Shown: one piece after another, positions 6,590-15,653 of the stretch
Layout of the letters: each line of letters opens with the position of its first letter
Numbering within the stretch: position 1 is the first letter of the stretch
Assembly (NCBI GenBank): GCA_039808325.1
Contig: JBDHSU010000070.1
Coordinates: 1-21,635, forward strand
Direction of reading: 5' to 3'
From: JAFKKS01 sp039808325
Lineage (GTDB): Bacteria > Pseudomonadota > Alphaproteobacteria > Rhizobiales > Xanthobacteraceae
DNA length: 21,635 nt
The notes under the pieces: generated by a model
Told to the model about the DNA's origin: nothing
Databases searched by the model: none
What the model saw: the letters and a program-made list of their open reading frames with translations, nothing else
Made by a program: the position numbers and the translations under genes

Positions 6590-8119
6590 TCAGGGGCGCG
6601 TCGGGCTCGCAAGCCAGGCGCCGGCGAGGACAGCGGCGGCGAAAAGCGCCGGGATCAGCGCAAGCCAGGTCGCGGATGCCGCGAGCGCCGCGGTTCCCGC
6701 CCAGCCGATCGAGGAGAATGCTTCGGCGAACGTGGCAAGGCGGGACGAGGTCTGACGCCGGCGGAAGTGACTGCGCTTCGCCTGGGCGCGAAACCAGAGC
6801 TGGATCGCGGTCGCGCCGCCAGCCGCGATCAGGATGCCGCCCGCAGTCGCCAGCCCTTCGCGCGGCGCCGTGATCAGGAGCACCAGGACGAAGGGCGCGA
6901 AGATCAGCGCCACCGCGCCGATGACGGCCTCGATTTTCGCACGCATGATCGCGCGCGGCACGATCGGCGCCGAGGCGATCAGGTCGGGCGCGTCCTCGCC
7001 CGATACGGCGAGCCAGGCCAGTCCGCCGGCCATCTGCCCCGCCGCCATCACCAGAATCGGAACGATGAGGATGAAGGCGGCATGACGCGCGCCGAAGCTT
7101 TGCCACAGAAGGACCGCCGGCGGCAAAAGGTAAAGCACCTGCAACAAGGATTGCGAGAGCAACCAGGGGTCGCGCCGCAGCAGCTTCCATTCCTTCTCAC
7201 GCAGCGCGCGCGTCTGCGACATCCGGCGGAATGGCTGGCCGATATCTTGTCGCCGCGCCGCCGGGCGGGTCGCCGTGCCGGCGGCGAGCGCATTCGTGGC
7301 GAAGCGGGCAGAAAATACCACGATCGCAGTAGCCAGAGCGAAGGCAGCAAGAAGGAGGAAACCAACGACGGCGGCCGGCTCGCCGAGCAGGGCACGCGCG
7401 GGCAGCCACAGCGCGCTGTCGGCCTCGGGCACAAGGCCGAGCACGATATCGGATCGCAGCACCTGGAAACGCGAGATGGTGCCGGCCGAGAGAATGGCCG
7501 CTGTCTGAAGGCCGATAACAAAGGCGGCGCCGATGACGGCGGCGACGACCTGGGCGGCGAGGCGCGTGCGCTTCGCTCCCAGCGTGCGAAAGAGGAGCTC
7601 CACCACGGCGACGGCCACGGCCGCCGCGGCCAGCCCCATTGCCAGCGCCGTCACATAGGTGCCGAGCCAGCGCGGACTGTCGTAGAGCGCCATGACGTTG
7701 ATGAAGGGCGCGGCGATCAACACGGCCATGCCGACCGCGGCGACGGCGACGGCGGCGATCCGCACCATGAACAGCTTCCGCGCGTCGGCCGGGGAGGCCA
7801 GAATCAAGTCGAGGTCGGCGCGGGCGTAAAAAGCGCGTGTCACCGACTCCAAGGCCTGCGAGAGCATCACCGACCAAGCGAGCAGGGCGCTCACCGTGAG
7901 GCTCAGCAGCGTCGCCTTGTCAGCCTGCACCCCTTCCTTGGTGAAATCCGAGAGCATCGCATAGGCGATGAGATGCATCAGCGCCGCGACAACGAGAATG
8001 GCCACGGCGACAACACGAATGCGGCGCCGGTGGCCGGCGGTCAGCAACGCGGACCAGTCGCGCCAAGCGAGCCGCAGCTCATGTCTGGCGAACCAGGCAA
8101 GGCTACCGGCCGCGCTCAC
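6590..8119 (-). CDS. ABC exporter, multi-spanning permease subunit
   Basis: The product (509 aa) is the membrane subunit for the ATPase encoded just upstream. The GTG at 8119 overlaps the ATPase stop as GTGA, which decides the start; the open frame runs on upstream but there only repeats the ATPase gene out of frame. Eleven or twelve hydrophobic segments are visible. Examples are VVAVAILVVAALMHLIAYAM, FMVRIAAVAVAAVGMAVLIA, YVTALAMGLAAAAVAVAVVE, AAVVGFLLLAAFALATAIVV, AAFILIVPILVMAAGQMAGG and the C-terminal IPALFAAAVLAGAWLAS. A cytoplasmic basic loop lies in the middle (TRPAARRQDIGQPFRRM...EKEWKLLRRDP). The double set of about six helices suggests two fused ABC-2-like halves. The substrate cannot be inferred; I assign no symbol. 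Confidence 0.85.
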   Translation of the reverse strand: MSAAGSLAWFARHELRLAWRDWSALLTAGHRRRIRVVAVAILVVAALMHLIAYAMLSDFTKEGVQADKATLLSLTVSALLAWSVMLSQALESVTRAFYARADLDLILASPADARKLFMVRIAAVAVAAVGMAVLIAAPFINVMALYDSPRWLGTYVTALAMGLAAAAVAVAVVELLFRTLGAKRTRLAAQVVAAVIGAAFVIGLQTAAILSAGTISRFQVLRSDIVLGLVPEADSALWLPARALLGEPAAVVGFLLLAAFALATAIVVFSARFATNALAAGTATRPAARRQDIGQPFRRMSQTRALREKEWKLLRRDPWLLSQSLLQVLYLLPPAVLLWQSFGARHAAFILIVPILVMAAGQMAGGLAWLAVSGEDAPDLIASAPIVPRAIMRAKIEAVIGAVALIFAPFVLVLLITAPREGLATAGGILIAAGGATAIQLWFRAQAKRSHFRRRQTSSRLATFAEAFSSIGWAGTAALAASATWLALIPALFAAAVLAGAWLASPTRP

Positions 8120-8889
8120 GCGAAATCCGTGGATTCGGTCGCCGTGAGCGCGAGGAATGTGTCTTCGAGGCTTGTGCCGCCTTGCCCCGCTTGGCGGCGC
8201 AATTCGTCGAGCGTGCCTTCGGCGATGAGGCGGCCATGCCCCATGACGCCGATACGGTCGGCCATGCGTTCCGCCACTTCGAGGATGTGCGTCGTCATGA
8301 TGACGGTGTCGCCGCGCCGCACCCGCTCTCGCATCACCTCCTTGACGAGGCGCGCCGACCCGGCGTCGAGCCCGGTCAGCGGTTCGTCGAGAATGATGAG
8401 GCGGGGATCGTGCACCAGGGCGCTGGCAAGCGCCACCTTCTGTCGCATGCCCTTGGAGAAGCCCTCGCACCGCTCGTGCATATGCGGCGTGAGGTCCAGC
8501 CAAGCGAGCAGGTCGCGTGCCCGCGCCTCGGCGAGTTTGGCATCGACGCCCCATAGCCCGGCGACGAATTCAAGGAACTCGAACGGCGTCAGGCGCTCGT
8601 AGATCATCGGCTCGTCGGAGACCCAGGCGACGATCTGTTTCGCGGCTTTTGGATTTTCCAGCGCGTCGATACCGAAGATCGAGATCGCGCCCGCGTCCGG
8701 CTTCAAAAGCCCCGCGACCATCCGCAGCGTCGTGGTCTTGCCCGCTCCGTTCGGGCCGAGCAGCGAATAGAATTCCCCGGCCTGGACGGTGAGATCCAGA
8801 CCGTCGACGGCCGGCCGATCGAACGTCTTGCGCAGGCCTTCGATCTGGACGGCCGAGTAAGGCTTCGGACTCAGCATGGACGCGGACAC
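8116..8889 (-). CDS. ABC exporter, ATP-binding subunit
   Basis: A 257-residue ABC ATPase energising the permease encoded directly downstream. Motifs are complete: Walker A GPNGAGKT (45-52), the Q-loop-like VSDEP (90-94), signature FSKGM (144-148), Walker B LIILDEP (164-170), D-loop GLDAG and switch His201 (TTHILE). Note that the signature is FSKGM rather than LSGGQ, as is usual in multidrug/antibiotic-type (ABC-2) exporters, and that the Q-loop glutamine is replaced in the sequence VSDEP. The GTG at 8889 gives the longest product; the ATG at 8877 is equally possible and neither has a good ribosome-binding site. It could be co-transcribed with the thioesterase gene 130 bases upstream, but that gap is large enough for its own promoter. 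Confidence 0.93.
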   Translation of the reverse strand: MSASMLSPKPYSAVQIEGLRKTFDRPAVDGLDLTVQAGEFYSLLGPNGAGKTTTLRMVAGLLKPDAGAISIFGIDALENPKAAKQIVAWVSDEPMIYERLTPFEFLEFVAGLWGVDAKLAEARARDLLAWLDLTPHMHERCEGFSKGMRQKVALASALVHDPRLIILDEPLTGLDAGSARLVKEVMRERVRRGDTVIMTTHILEVAERMADRIGVMGHGRLIAEGTLDELRRQAGQGGTSLEDTFLALTATESTDFA

Positions 8890-9019
8890 CGGGAATTGCG
8901 ACGGCCCTCGTTCATAAAGGGCAGACGTTTCAGGCGGGTGAACGCAAAGACGAAGGTGTGAGTGAAGCGGCAGCCGGGGCCCTCAGGGAGGACAGGGCCT
9001 GGAATGCCTCGCCAGCGTC

Positions 9020-9544
9020 TCAGGCCGAGGCGGCGACGACTGCTTCCGGCATGGCGATGCGGCGGCCGGCGGCTTCCGGGCGCGGCAGCATGCCGTGGGC
9101 GGATTTCATGCGGCTCAGGCGTTTGGCGATGTCGGCGGAGAAATCCGCGGTTTTCTTGCTCTCCATGTCGACGTGCAGAGCCATGTTCTCGGAGGTCGCC
9201 GCGACCCATCCCTCCGTCGCGTGGAAGAGCTGCTCGAAATAGTGCAGCCGCTTGTTGTCGAAGCCGATGAGCTGAAACGTCGCCCGGACCGGATCGCCCA
9301 CTTGCAATTCGCGCAGATACCGCAGGTGCACCTCGACGGTGTAGAGCGAGCGCTTCTGGTGCTTCACATAGGACGCGCCGATGCCGACGAGATCGTAGGC
9401 TTCGTCGACCGCGCGATCGAACAGCACGTTGTAATAGGCCATGTTCAGGTGGCCGTTGTAGTCGATCCAGGCCGGGTCTATCGCCATCGCGGAAGACACG
9501 AAGGGAGCGAAAAAAAGCGGTTCGAAATCACAACGGTCGAGCAT
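9020..9544 (-). CDS. hotdog-fold acyl-CoA thioesterase
   Basis: A 174-residue cytosolic protein of the 4-hydroxybenzoyl-CoA thioesterase-like group. The hotdog domain spans about 12-130. It contains WIDYNGHLNMAYY (26-38), where Asp28 is at the position of the catalytic acid of this group. Next come LFDRAVDEAYDLVGIG and VEVHLRYLRELQVGDPVRA, the strand pattern typical of such enzymes. After 130 a Lys/Arg/Pro/Ala-rich tail of 40 residues lies outside the domain. The closest resemblance I recall is to betainyl-CoA/carnitine-pathway thioesterases, but no carnitine genes are nearby, so the substrate is open. The ATG at 9544 is used; an internal ATG (residue 20) is possible. It is divergent from the dehydrogenase gene. 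Confidence 0.85.
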   Translation of the reverse strand: MLDRCDFEPLFFAPFVSSAMAIDPAWIDYNGHLNMAYYNVLFDRAVDEAYDLVGIGASYVKHQKRSLYTVEVHLRYLRELQVGDPVRATFQLIGFDNKRLHYFEQLFHATEGWVAATSENMALHVDMESKKTADFSADIAKRLSRMKSAHGMLPRPEAAGRRIAMPEAVVAASA

Positions 9545-9829
9545 ACGCGTAATCCGCTCGGTAGCAGCATGGCACCAAAAATGACGAGGCGGCCTTCGAC
9601 AAAAACGTGCGCAAACAGCACGATCGTCGCGAAGCCTGATCCAGTAACGCTGAATCCACCCTTGAAGTTAATTTAATCTTCGAAACTTGGCGATTTCTGG
9701 ATGGAAAAGCGCGCATTTCACAAAAGATAGCCCGATCTGTTGAATCGATTTTCGCGAACTCTTTTGCTCAGCGCAACGGCAATCTGATAACCTCGGCGCT
9801 GGATCAATCCACGATTGAAGAGAACCGGA
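9545..9829. promoter_or_regulatory. divergent intergenic region with a candidate promoter for the dehydrogenase gene
   Basis: These 285 bases are AT-rich compared with the rest and separate two divergent genes. On the plus strand TTGCTC (9764-9769), a 16-base spacer and GATAAC (9786-9791) form a plausible sigma-70-type promoter about 35-40 bases before the ATG at 9830. No clear minus-strand promoter or terminator stands out. Confidence 0.35.
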
Positions 9830-11266
9830 ATGCAAGGGTCGCTGAAGCTCGCCGCGTCGCAGATGCAACGTCCCAGCACAAGCGCGGTCCGCGCCGTTCT
9901 GACAGGGCTCTCGGCAAAATTCGGAAACCGGCTGGTCACGTCGCTGGCCGTGCGCCAGCAGCACGCGCACACGACCACCTGGCTGGAGAACCAGCCGCCG
10001 GACGGGGTGGTGTTCGCGCAGTCGACGCAGGAGGTGCAGGACGTCGTTCGCCTCTGCGCCGAGCACCGGGTGCCGGTCGTCCCTTACGGCACCGGCACCT
10101 CCCTCGAAGGCCACGTCAACGCCCCCTATGGCGGCATCGCCATCGACACCAAGGATATGAACAACGTCCTCGCCGTGCATCCCGAGGACCTCGATTGCGT
10201 CGTGGAGCCCGGCATTACGCGCAAGCAGTTGAACGAATATCTGCGCGACCAGGGCCTGTTCTTCCCCATCGATCCGGGGGCCGACGCTTCGATCGGCGGG
10301 ATGGCGGCGACGCGCGCTTCCGGCACCAATGCCGTGCGCTACGGCACCATGAAGGACAACGTCCTGTCCTTGAAGGTCGTGATGGCGAACGGCGAGGTGA
10401 TGACGACGGCGACGCGCGCGCGCAAGTCGTCGGCCGGCTATGACCTCACGCGCCTGATCGTCGGCTCCGAGGGCACGCTCGGCGTCATCACCGAGATCAC
10501 GCTCAAGCTGCACGGCATCCCGGAGGCGATCGCGGCCGCCGTCTGCCCGTTCAAGTCGATCCAGGGCGCGTGCGACACGGCGATCGCTGCCATTCAGTCC
10601 GGCATCCCGGTGGCGCGCGTTGAGTTGCTCGACGAGGTGCAGGTCCGCGCCAGCAACGCTTATTCCAAGTTGACGCTGCAGGAGACGCCGCATCTGTTTC
10701 TTGAATTCCACGGCACCGAGGCGGGCGTCGCCGAGCAGTCGCAGCGTTTCGGCGAAATCGCGGCGGAGTTCGCCGGCGGCCCGTTCGAGTGGACGGTGCA
10801 GCCGGAGGAGCGTACCCGGCTGTGGCAGGCGCGCCATGACGCCTATTGGTCGATGCTGGCGCTGCGGCCGGGCGCCAAGGGAATCGCGACCGACGTCTGC
10901 GTGCCGATCTCGCGGCTCGCCGAATGCGTCGTGGAGACGAGGCGCGACATCGACGAGATGGGCCTGATCGCGCCGATTGTCGGCCATGTCGGCGACGGCA
11001 ATTTTCACGTCGGCCCGATGATCGATATGGACGATCCGCAGGAGGTCGAGACCGCGCGGCGCTTTCTCGACCGTCTGGCGAAGCGGGCGCTGGCGATGGA
11101 AGGCACGTGTACGGGCGAGCACGGCATCGGGCAGGGCAAGCTCAAATATCTGGAAGCGGAGCACGGCGCGCAGGCGCTGGCGGCGATGCGCGCGGTGAAG
11201 CAGGCGCTCGATCCGCAGGACATCATGAATCCCGGCAAGATCGGCGATTTCGCAGCGGGTCACTGA
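9830..11266 (+). CDS. FAD-linked D-lactate (D-2-hydroxyacid) dehydrogenase, LDHD/GlcD family
   Basis: A 478-residue flavoprotein that likely oxidises D-lactate or a related D-2-hydroxyacid and passes electrons to the respiratory chain. The FAD-binding (PCMH-type) domain lies at about 50-225. It shows VVPYGTGTSLEGH, VEPGITRKQLNEYL, DPGADASIGGMAATRASGTNAVRYGT and LIVGSEGTLGVITEITLKL. The C-terminal cap has GHVGDGNFH (around 386) and GEHGIGQGK (around 430), the conserved His-containing substrate and metal motifs, and ends with the family-typical DPQDIMNPGKI. The ATG at 9830 is preceded by GAAGAGA; an in-frame TTG at 9815 is less likely. Glycolate oxidase subunit GlcD is the main alternative, but the absence of glcE/glcF nearby favours a stand-alone D-lactate dehydrogenase. 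Confidence 0.88.
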   Translation: MQGSLKLAASQMQRPSTSAVRAVLTGLSAKFGNRLVTSLAVRQQHAHTTTWLENQPPDGVVFAQSTQEVQDVVRLCAEHRVPVVPYGTGTSLEGHVNAPYGGIAIDTKDMNNVLAVHPEDLDCVVEPGITRKQLNEYLRDQGLFFPIDPGADASIGGMAATRASGTNAVRYGTMKDNVLSLKVVMANGEVMTTATRARKSSAGYDLTRLIVGSEGTLGVITEITLKLHGIPEAIAAAVCPFKSIQGACDTAIAAIQSGIPVARVELLDEVQVRASNAYSKLTLQETPHLFLEFHGTEAGVAEQSQRFGEIAAEFAGGPFEWTVQPEERTRLWQARHDAYWSMLALRPGAKGIATDVCVPISRLAECVVETRRDIDEMGLIAPIVGHVGDGNFHVGPMIDMDDPQEVETARRFLDRLAKRALAMEGTCTGEHGIGQGKLKYLEAEHGAQALAAMRAVKQALDPQDIMNPGKIGDFAAGH

Positions 11267-11492
11267 GCGCGGCGGACATACAATCGCCGTCAAAGTGACG
11301 CTAAAGATCGGCTCGCGGCGCGCCTTGGCCGGCTGACGGCGAGGCGCGTGGCCGCGGCCTTTGCCCGGCGGGCCTGAAACCCAGGCAAAACGGCATGCGA
11401 ATCGTCTAAGATTCACGCGCTTTTATGCAAATATCGGTGCCGCCCGCGACGGGGTGTCTGTCGATCGGGACCGGTACGAGGAGTTCCTGGCG

Positions 11493-14400
11493 TTGCAGAC
11501 GACCCTGCTCGGGATCGGCATCGCGATCATTCTCGCGCTCATCGCCGCGCTTGTCGGCCCCCATGTTGTCGATTGGCGGTCGCATCGCGCGATGTTCGAG
11601 CGCGAGGCGAGCCGGCTTGTCGGGGCGCGAACGCGCATCGACGGCGCAATCGACGTCAAACTGCTGCCGGTGCCGAGCGTGACGTTCCGTGACGTCAAGG
11701 TCGCGGGCGCCGTGCCCGAGGCCGGGCTCTCCGCGCGCGAGGTGAGCGTGGAGTTCGCGCTCGGGCCGCTGGTGCGCGGCGAGTGGCGCGCGACCGAGAT
11801 GCGCCTTATCGCGCCGGAAATCCGCGCGGGCATCGACGGCAAGGGTCAGTTCGTCTGGCCCGCGAATGTCTCGTCGTCCGAGCCGGACAGCTTCAGCATC
11901 GACCAATTGTCCATCCAGGACGGCGCCGTCATCCTGGCGGACGCGGCGAGCAAGACGCATGAGAAGCTCGAACGCTTCTCCTTCAGCGGCGACATCCGCT
12001 CGCTGGCCGGGCCCGCTCGCGGCGACGGCGGCTTCGTGACGCGGGGCGAGCCCTACGCCTACCGGTTGAGCCTCGGCCGCAAGGATGCCGACGGCACCAC
12101 GCGTATTCGCCTCAATCTCAATCCAACGGATCGTCCTGTCAGCAGCGAGGTCGAGGGGGCGCTGACGCTCACGGACGGCGTTCCAGCCTTCGCGGGAACG
12201 TTCACCCGGATGCGCACGCCCGACATCAAGCTCGCGGCCGGACATGTCGTGGCCAATGAACCGTGGCGTCTGACGGCGCGGGTCCAGGCGACGCCGGCGC
12301 AAGCCGCCTTCGATCAGGTCGAACTCCTGTACGGCGCGGAGCCGCGCGCCCTCAAATTCGCGGGCACGGCCAAGTTTGCATTCGGAGCCTACCCGCGGCT
12401 CGATGCGACGCTGACCGCGCGGCAGGCGGACTTCGATCGCCTGGCATCCTTGCCCGCCGGCGCGCGGCGCCTGCCCCTGGTTGTCGCGGGCGCGCTGGCG
12501 CGGCCGTTCGACGGCGCGCCGCCGGCCTTTCCGGTCAAGGTCGATCTGCGCGCCGAGACGGCGACGCTCGGCGGCGGCGCCATCCGCAACCTGCGCGGAA
12601 CGTTGGTCGGCGATGCCGCCGGATGGCGCATCCAGGCTCTCGATCTCCAGGGGCCCGGGGGAACCGCCATTCATGCCAGCGGCACGCTGCGCGACGCCCA
12701 GAAGACCGTTTCGTTCGATGGGCCGGCAACCATCGACGCGAGTGACTCGAATGCGCTGGCCGCCTGGCTCGAAGGCCGTGCCGACACGGGCGCCGCGCGG
12801 ATGGGCCCGTTCCGGGCGCAAGGCAACGTAACGATCGGCGGCAACCGGTTCGTCGTGGACCGTTTGAGCGTCGACTTCGACCGCAAGGCGATTTCCGGCC
12901 GATTGGCCTACGATGCGGCCGAGACCAACCGCGCGCCGAGGCTCGATTTGGATTTCACGGCCGCCGCGCTCGACATCGATGGGACGGTCGCGCTGCTGCG
13001 GACGGCTCTGCCCACGCTCAGTCTTGAGATGCCGGCGCAGGTCTCGCTCAACGTCGATCTCGGCTCGGCGACTTATACAGGGATCAGCGCGCGCGACGTG
13101 AAGGCGAAGCTCAGTCTCGATGCCGGCAGTCTCATCGTCGAGCGTATGACGATCGGCGATCTGTCCGGCGCGACGATTGGAGTCACGGGCAAGGTTCAAG
13201 GCCCGTGGTCGAAGCCGAGGGGAGCGCTGGCGCTCGATTTGTCCGGGCGGGATTTGCGCGGCGTGGCGGATCTGGTCGCAAGCGTCTCGCCGGAATCCGG
13301 CGGCATGGCGCGCCTCATCATTCCCCGCTTCGCGCCGGCCAGGCTGCACGCCGCTTTGAATCTCAGCGCTGGCGAAGCGGAGCAGGGGACGATGCAATTG
13401 CGCATCGCCGGCACCGCCGATGACGTCGTGGTCAATACCGACGCCGTCGTCCAGGGCGATGTCCTCGACCTCAAAACCTGGAACGCCAAGGTCAACGGCA
13501 GGTTCGATGCGCGCGATGGCGCGGCGCTTCTGCGCTTCGTCGGGCTCGACCGCGCTTTCGCCGCGGGGACGGGCAACGGCAGCTTGCGTCTGGCGGCGAA
13601 TGGAAAACTTGCCGATCTCCGCGTCGACGGCAAGCTTGCGGCGCCGGGGCTCGCCGGCGAGGTTCGCGGCACGGCCGGGCTGCTTGGTGATGGCGGGCCT
13701 CACGGTCGTGGAACGCTCAGCATCACGGCGGCGGACGCCGTGCCTTTGCGTGGCATCGCGGGCGACGCGGGCGCGCCTTTGCCCGCCTCCGTCACAGCCA
13801 AAGTGAGCGCGAGCCGTCAGCGCATGTCCCTCGACGACATCTCAGGCCGCCTCGGCAAGAACACCGTTGGCGGGCGACTGGCCTTCGCGCTCGACACGAA
13901 TCGTATCGACGGACGCATCGATGCCGACGCCATCAATGCCGCCGCGTTGATGGCTGCTCTCGCAGGAATGCCGTTGCCCAATGCAAACGCGCCGATCGCG
14001 TGGCCGATGGATCCTTTTGCCCCGCATGCCCTGACCGCATGGTCGGGCGGCGTGACGCTGACCGCGGCGCGCGCCCGGCTCAGCCCTAAACTGGAAGTGA
14101 GCCAGCTCAAGACGGCGCTGAAGCTCGACGGCCCCGATGTGTCGTTCGACGATATCGGCGGCGTGGTCGGCCAAGGACAGCTCTCGGGCCAAACCGCGCT
14201 GCATCGCACGGAGGCGGGATTGACGATGACCGCTGCCCTTTCATTGACGGGTGCCGATCTCGCGACGATGACGCGCGAGGGCGACCGGACGCCTCTGTCC
14301 GGCAAGCTCGATCTGCAGTTCGACGTCAAGGGCGTAGGGCGCTCGCCCGCCGCGCTTGCCGGATCGCTCACGGGCTCGGGAACGTTGAAGATCAACGGGG

Positions 14401-15389
14401 CCGCGGCGTCGGGCCTTGATCCGCGAGCCTTCGACATCGTCGGCAAGACGGCGGATCAAGGCGACACGGTTGACGCGGACAAACTCAAGGCAACAGTCGA
14501 CGCGGCGCTCTATCGCGAGCGTCTCTCGCTCGGCCGCGTCGATGCCGCGTTCACCGTTTCCGCCGGTCAGTTGCGGCTTGCCGATGTGAGCGCGCATAAC
14601 GACCGCGCCGACGTCAAGCTCAATGCGACCGTCGACCTTGTCCGCCGCATGCTCGATGCGCGGCTGACGCTGACAGGCTTGCCGCAGACGGGAGCGCCGA
14701 GCGCCGGCCGCCCGGAAATTTATGTCGCGCTGAATGGTCCGCTCGATGCGCCGAGCCGCTCCGTCGATGTCTCGGCATTGCTTGGCTGGTTGACGCTGCG
14801 CTCGGTGGACGTGCAGGCGAAACGCCTCGATGCCGCCGAGGAACAGCGCCGCGCGACGGAGGAGGCTGTGCGACGCGCGGAAGAGGCGGCAAAGCAGCGC
14901 GCCGCCCGTGCGGCCGCCGAGGCCGAGGCCAAGCGCCAAGACGAGGCGAAGCGCCAAGACGAGGCGAAGCGCCAAGAGGAGGCCAAACGCCAAGAGGACG
15001 CGAAGCGCGCGGAAGAAGCGAAGCGCGAGGCGGATCGGCGTGCGCGGGAGGCCGCGCTTTCGGACGAACAGCCAAGCATCATGCGCGAGGAGGCGCCCGA
15101 GGCCCCGTCGTCGCCGTCGATCTCGGGTCCGGTTCCGATGCCGCCGGTGCGGCCCAGTCCGCGTCCGCAAGCGGCGCCTGCGCCGAGCGCGACCGCCGCC
15201 CCGGAGCCGACGGAAGGCGCGCCGACCCTGCCGCCGCCGGTGGATATCAAGCCCGCGCCCGCCGCCCGCCGCGCCAACGCACGGCGCTCGGAGCCGCAGC
15301 CTTCCGCTTCCACCTCGGGATCAATCGCGCCCCCGCCCCCGAGGGCGCCTCGCAACGTCTTCGAGCAGCTATTCGGTCTCGGACGGTGA
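11493..15389 (+). CDS. large AsmA-like inner-membrane protein with coiled-coil and Pro-rich tail
   Basis: AsmA-like proteins are anchored in the inner membrane, project a beta-rich bridge into the periplasm and are implicated in lipid transport or outer-membrane homeostasis. The start is placed at TTG 11493 (GAGGAG nine bases upstream), so the product (1298 aa) begins directly with the membrane anchor TLLGIGIAIILALIAALVGP. Further-upstream in-frame GTG (11454) and ATG (11361) codons would add a non-conserved leader. After the anchor come VVDWRSHRAMFE and DVKLLPVPSVTFRDVKV, typical of AsmA N-termini. A long beta-strand-rich body follows, with an AsmA C-terminal-type region at about 910-1110. 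The end is a charged Ala/Lys/Glu/Gln coiled coil (about 1115-1190) with a six-residue repeat, then a Pro/Ser/Ala-rich tail. The gene ends by overlapping the convergent RHH gene by 21 bases. Confidence 0.9.
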   Translation: MQTTLLGIGIAIILALIAALVGPHVVDWRSHRAMFEREASRLVGARTRIDGAIDVKLLPVPSVTFRDVKVAGAVPEAGLSAREVSVEFALGPLVRGEWRATEMRLIAPEIRAGIDGKGQFVWPANVSSSEPDSFSIDQLSIQDGAVILADAASKTHEKLERFSFSGDIRSLAGPARGDGGFVTRGEPYAYRLSLGRKDADGTTRIRLNLNPTDRPVSSEVEGALTLTDGVPAFAGTFTRMRTPDIKLAAGHVVANEPWRLTARVQATPAQAAFDQVELLYGAEPRALKFAGTAKFAFGAYPRLDATLTARQADFDRLASLPAGARRLPLVVAGALARPFDGAPPAFPVKVDLRAETATLGGGAIRNLRGTLVGDAAGWRIQALDLQGPGGTAIHASGTLRDAQKTVSFDGPATIDASDSNALAAWLEGRADTGAARMGPFRAQGNVTIGGNRFVVDRLSVDFDRKAISGRLAYDAAETNRAPRLDLDFTAAALDIDGTVALLRTALPTLSLEMPAQVSLNVDLGSATYTGISARDVKAKLSLDAGSLIVERMTIGDLSGATIGVTGKVQGPWSKPRGALALDLSGRDLRGVADLVASVSPESGGMARLIIPRFAPARLHAALNLSAGEAEQGTMQLRIAGTADDVVVNTDAVVQGDVLDLKTWNAKVNGRFDARDGAALLRFVGLDRAFAAGTGNGSLRLAANGKLADLRVDGKLAAPGLAGEVRGTAGLLGDGGPHGRGTLSITAADAVPLRGIAGDAGAPLPASVTAKVSASRQRMSLDDISGRLGKNTVGGRLAFALDTNRIDGRIDADAINAAALMAALAGMPLPNANAPIAWPMDPFAPHALTAWSGGVTLTAARARLSPKLEVSQLKTALKLDGPDVSFDDIGGVVGQGQLSGQTALHRTEAGLTMTAALSLTGADLATMTREGDRTPLSGKLDLQFDVKGVGRSPAALAGSLTGSGTLKINGAAASGLDPRAFDIVGKTADQGDTVDADKLKATVDAALYRERLSLGRVDAAFTVSAGQLRLADVSAHNDRADVKLNATVDLVRRMLDARLTLTGLPQTGAPSAGRPEIYVALNGPLDAPSRSVDVSALLGWLTLRSVDVQAKRLDAAEEQRRATEEAVRRAEEAAKQRAARAAAEAEAKRQDEAKRQDEAKRQEEAKRQEDAKRAEEAKREADRRAREAALSDEQPSIMREEAPEAPSSPSISGPVPMPPVRPSPRPQAAPAPSATAAPEPTEGAPTLPPPVDIKPAPAARRANARRSEPQPSASTSGSIAPPPPRAPRNVFEQLFGLGR
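14931..15020 (+). repeat. tandem 18-bp coding repeat in the AsmA-like gene
   Basis: Five consecutive 18-base units, starting AAGCGCCAAGACGAGGCG, encode KRQDEA-like hexapeptides. The first two are identical and the later ones diverge (KRQEEA, KRQEDA, KRAEEA). They lie in the coiled-coil part of the protein. Such repeats can change copy number without shifting the frame, so length may vary between strains. Confidence 0.85.
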
Positions 15390-15653
15390 CAGCGAGGGAG
15401 CCATCTCCCGCACCAGAGGTCCGCGTTCATGCACGCGGGCATTGTCCCGGTAATGACCGAGAACGAACAGGCGGATCGCCGAAGAAAGATTTCCGTGGTC
15501 GCGGCCGGTGTCGATGGTCGCGACCAATTCCGACAAGGTCATGCCGCGTTCGCCGGCAATTTCCTTCAGGCCGGTCCAGAAAGCATCCTCGAGGCTGACG
15601 CTGGTCTTGTGACCAGCGACGACGATCGAGCGTTTTATGACGGGCGAGTTCAT
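15369..15653 (-). CDS. ribbon-helix-helix domain protein (RHH_4 type)
   Basis: A 94-residue protein with a ribbon-helix-helix fold: a strand KRSIVVAGHKTSVSLEDAFWTGLKEIA followed by RGMTLSELVATID and NLSSAIRLFVLGHYR. This arrangement is typical of the RHH_4 family found in Alphaproteobacteria. RHH proteins usually bind DNA as dimers; the target is unknown. The ATG at 15653 overlaps the stop of the DUF4169 gene (ATGA), so the two are translationally coupled. No toxin-like partner is seen, so it does not look like an antitoxin. Its 3' end overlaps the AsmA-like gene. Confidence 0.85.
   Translation of the reverse strand: MNSPVIKRSIVVAGHKTSVSLEDAFWTGLKEIAGERGMTLSELVATIDTGRDHGNLSSAIRLFVLGHYRDNARVHERGPLVREMAPSLSPSETE

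Noticed and set aside
6504..7190. Minus-strand open frame overlapping the end of the ABC permease
   Set aside because: It is an alternative frame inside the permease gene, low in hydrophobic segments, while the permease frame shows consistent membrane spans.
4889..8602. Long plus-strand open frame (1237 codons) across uvrD and the ABC genes
   Set aside because: It is antisense to genes with complete helicase and ABC motifs. Its translation is rich in Arg, Gly, Asp and His without any domain, as expected from the mirror frame of GC-rich codons.
9668..13703. Long minus-strand open frames (582 and 765 codons) opposite the dehydrogenase and AsmA-like genes
   Set aside because: They are mirror frames of genes with recognisable family motifs, and have biased composition with no ribosome-binding sites or domains.
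14931..15020. Regular repeats considered as a CRISPR-like array
   Set aside because: Units are contiguous 18-mers without spacers and lie in frame in a coiled-coil coding region.
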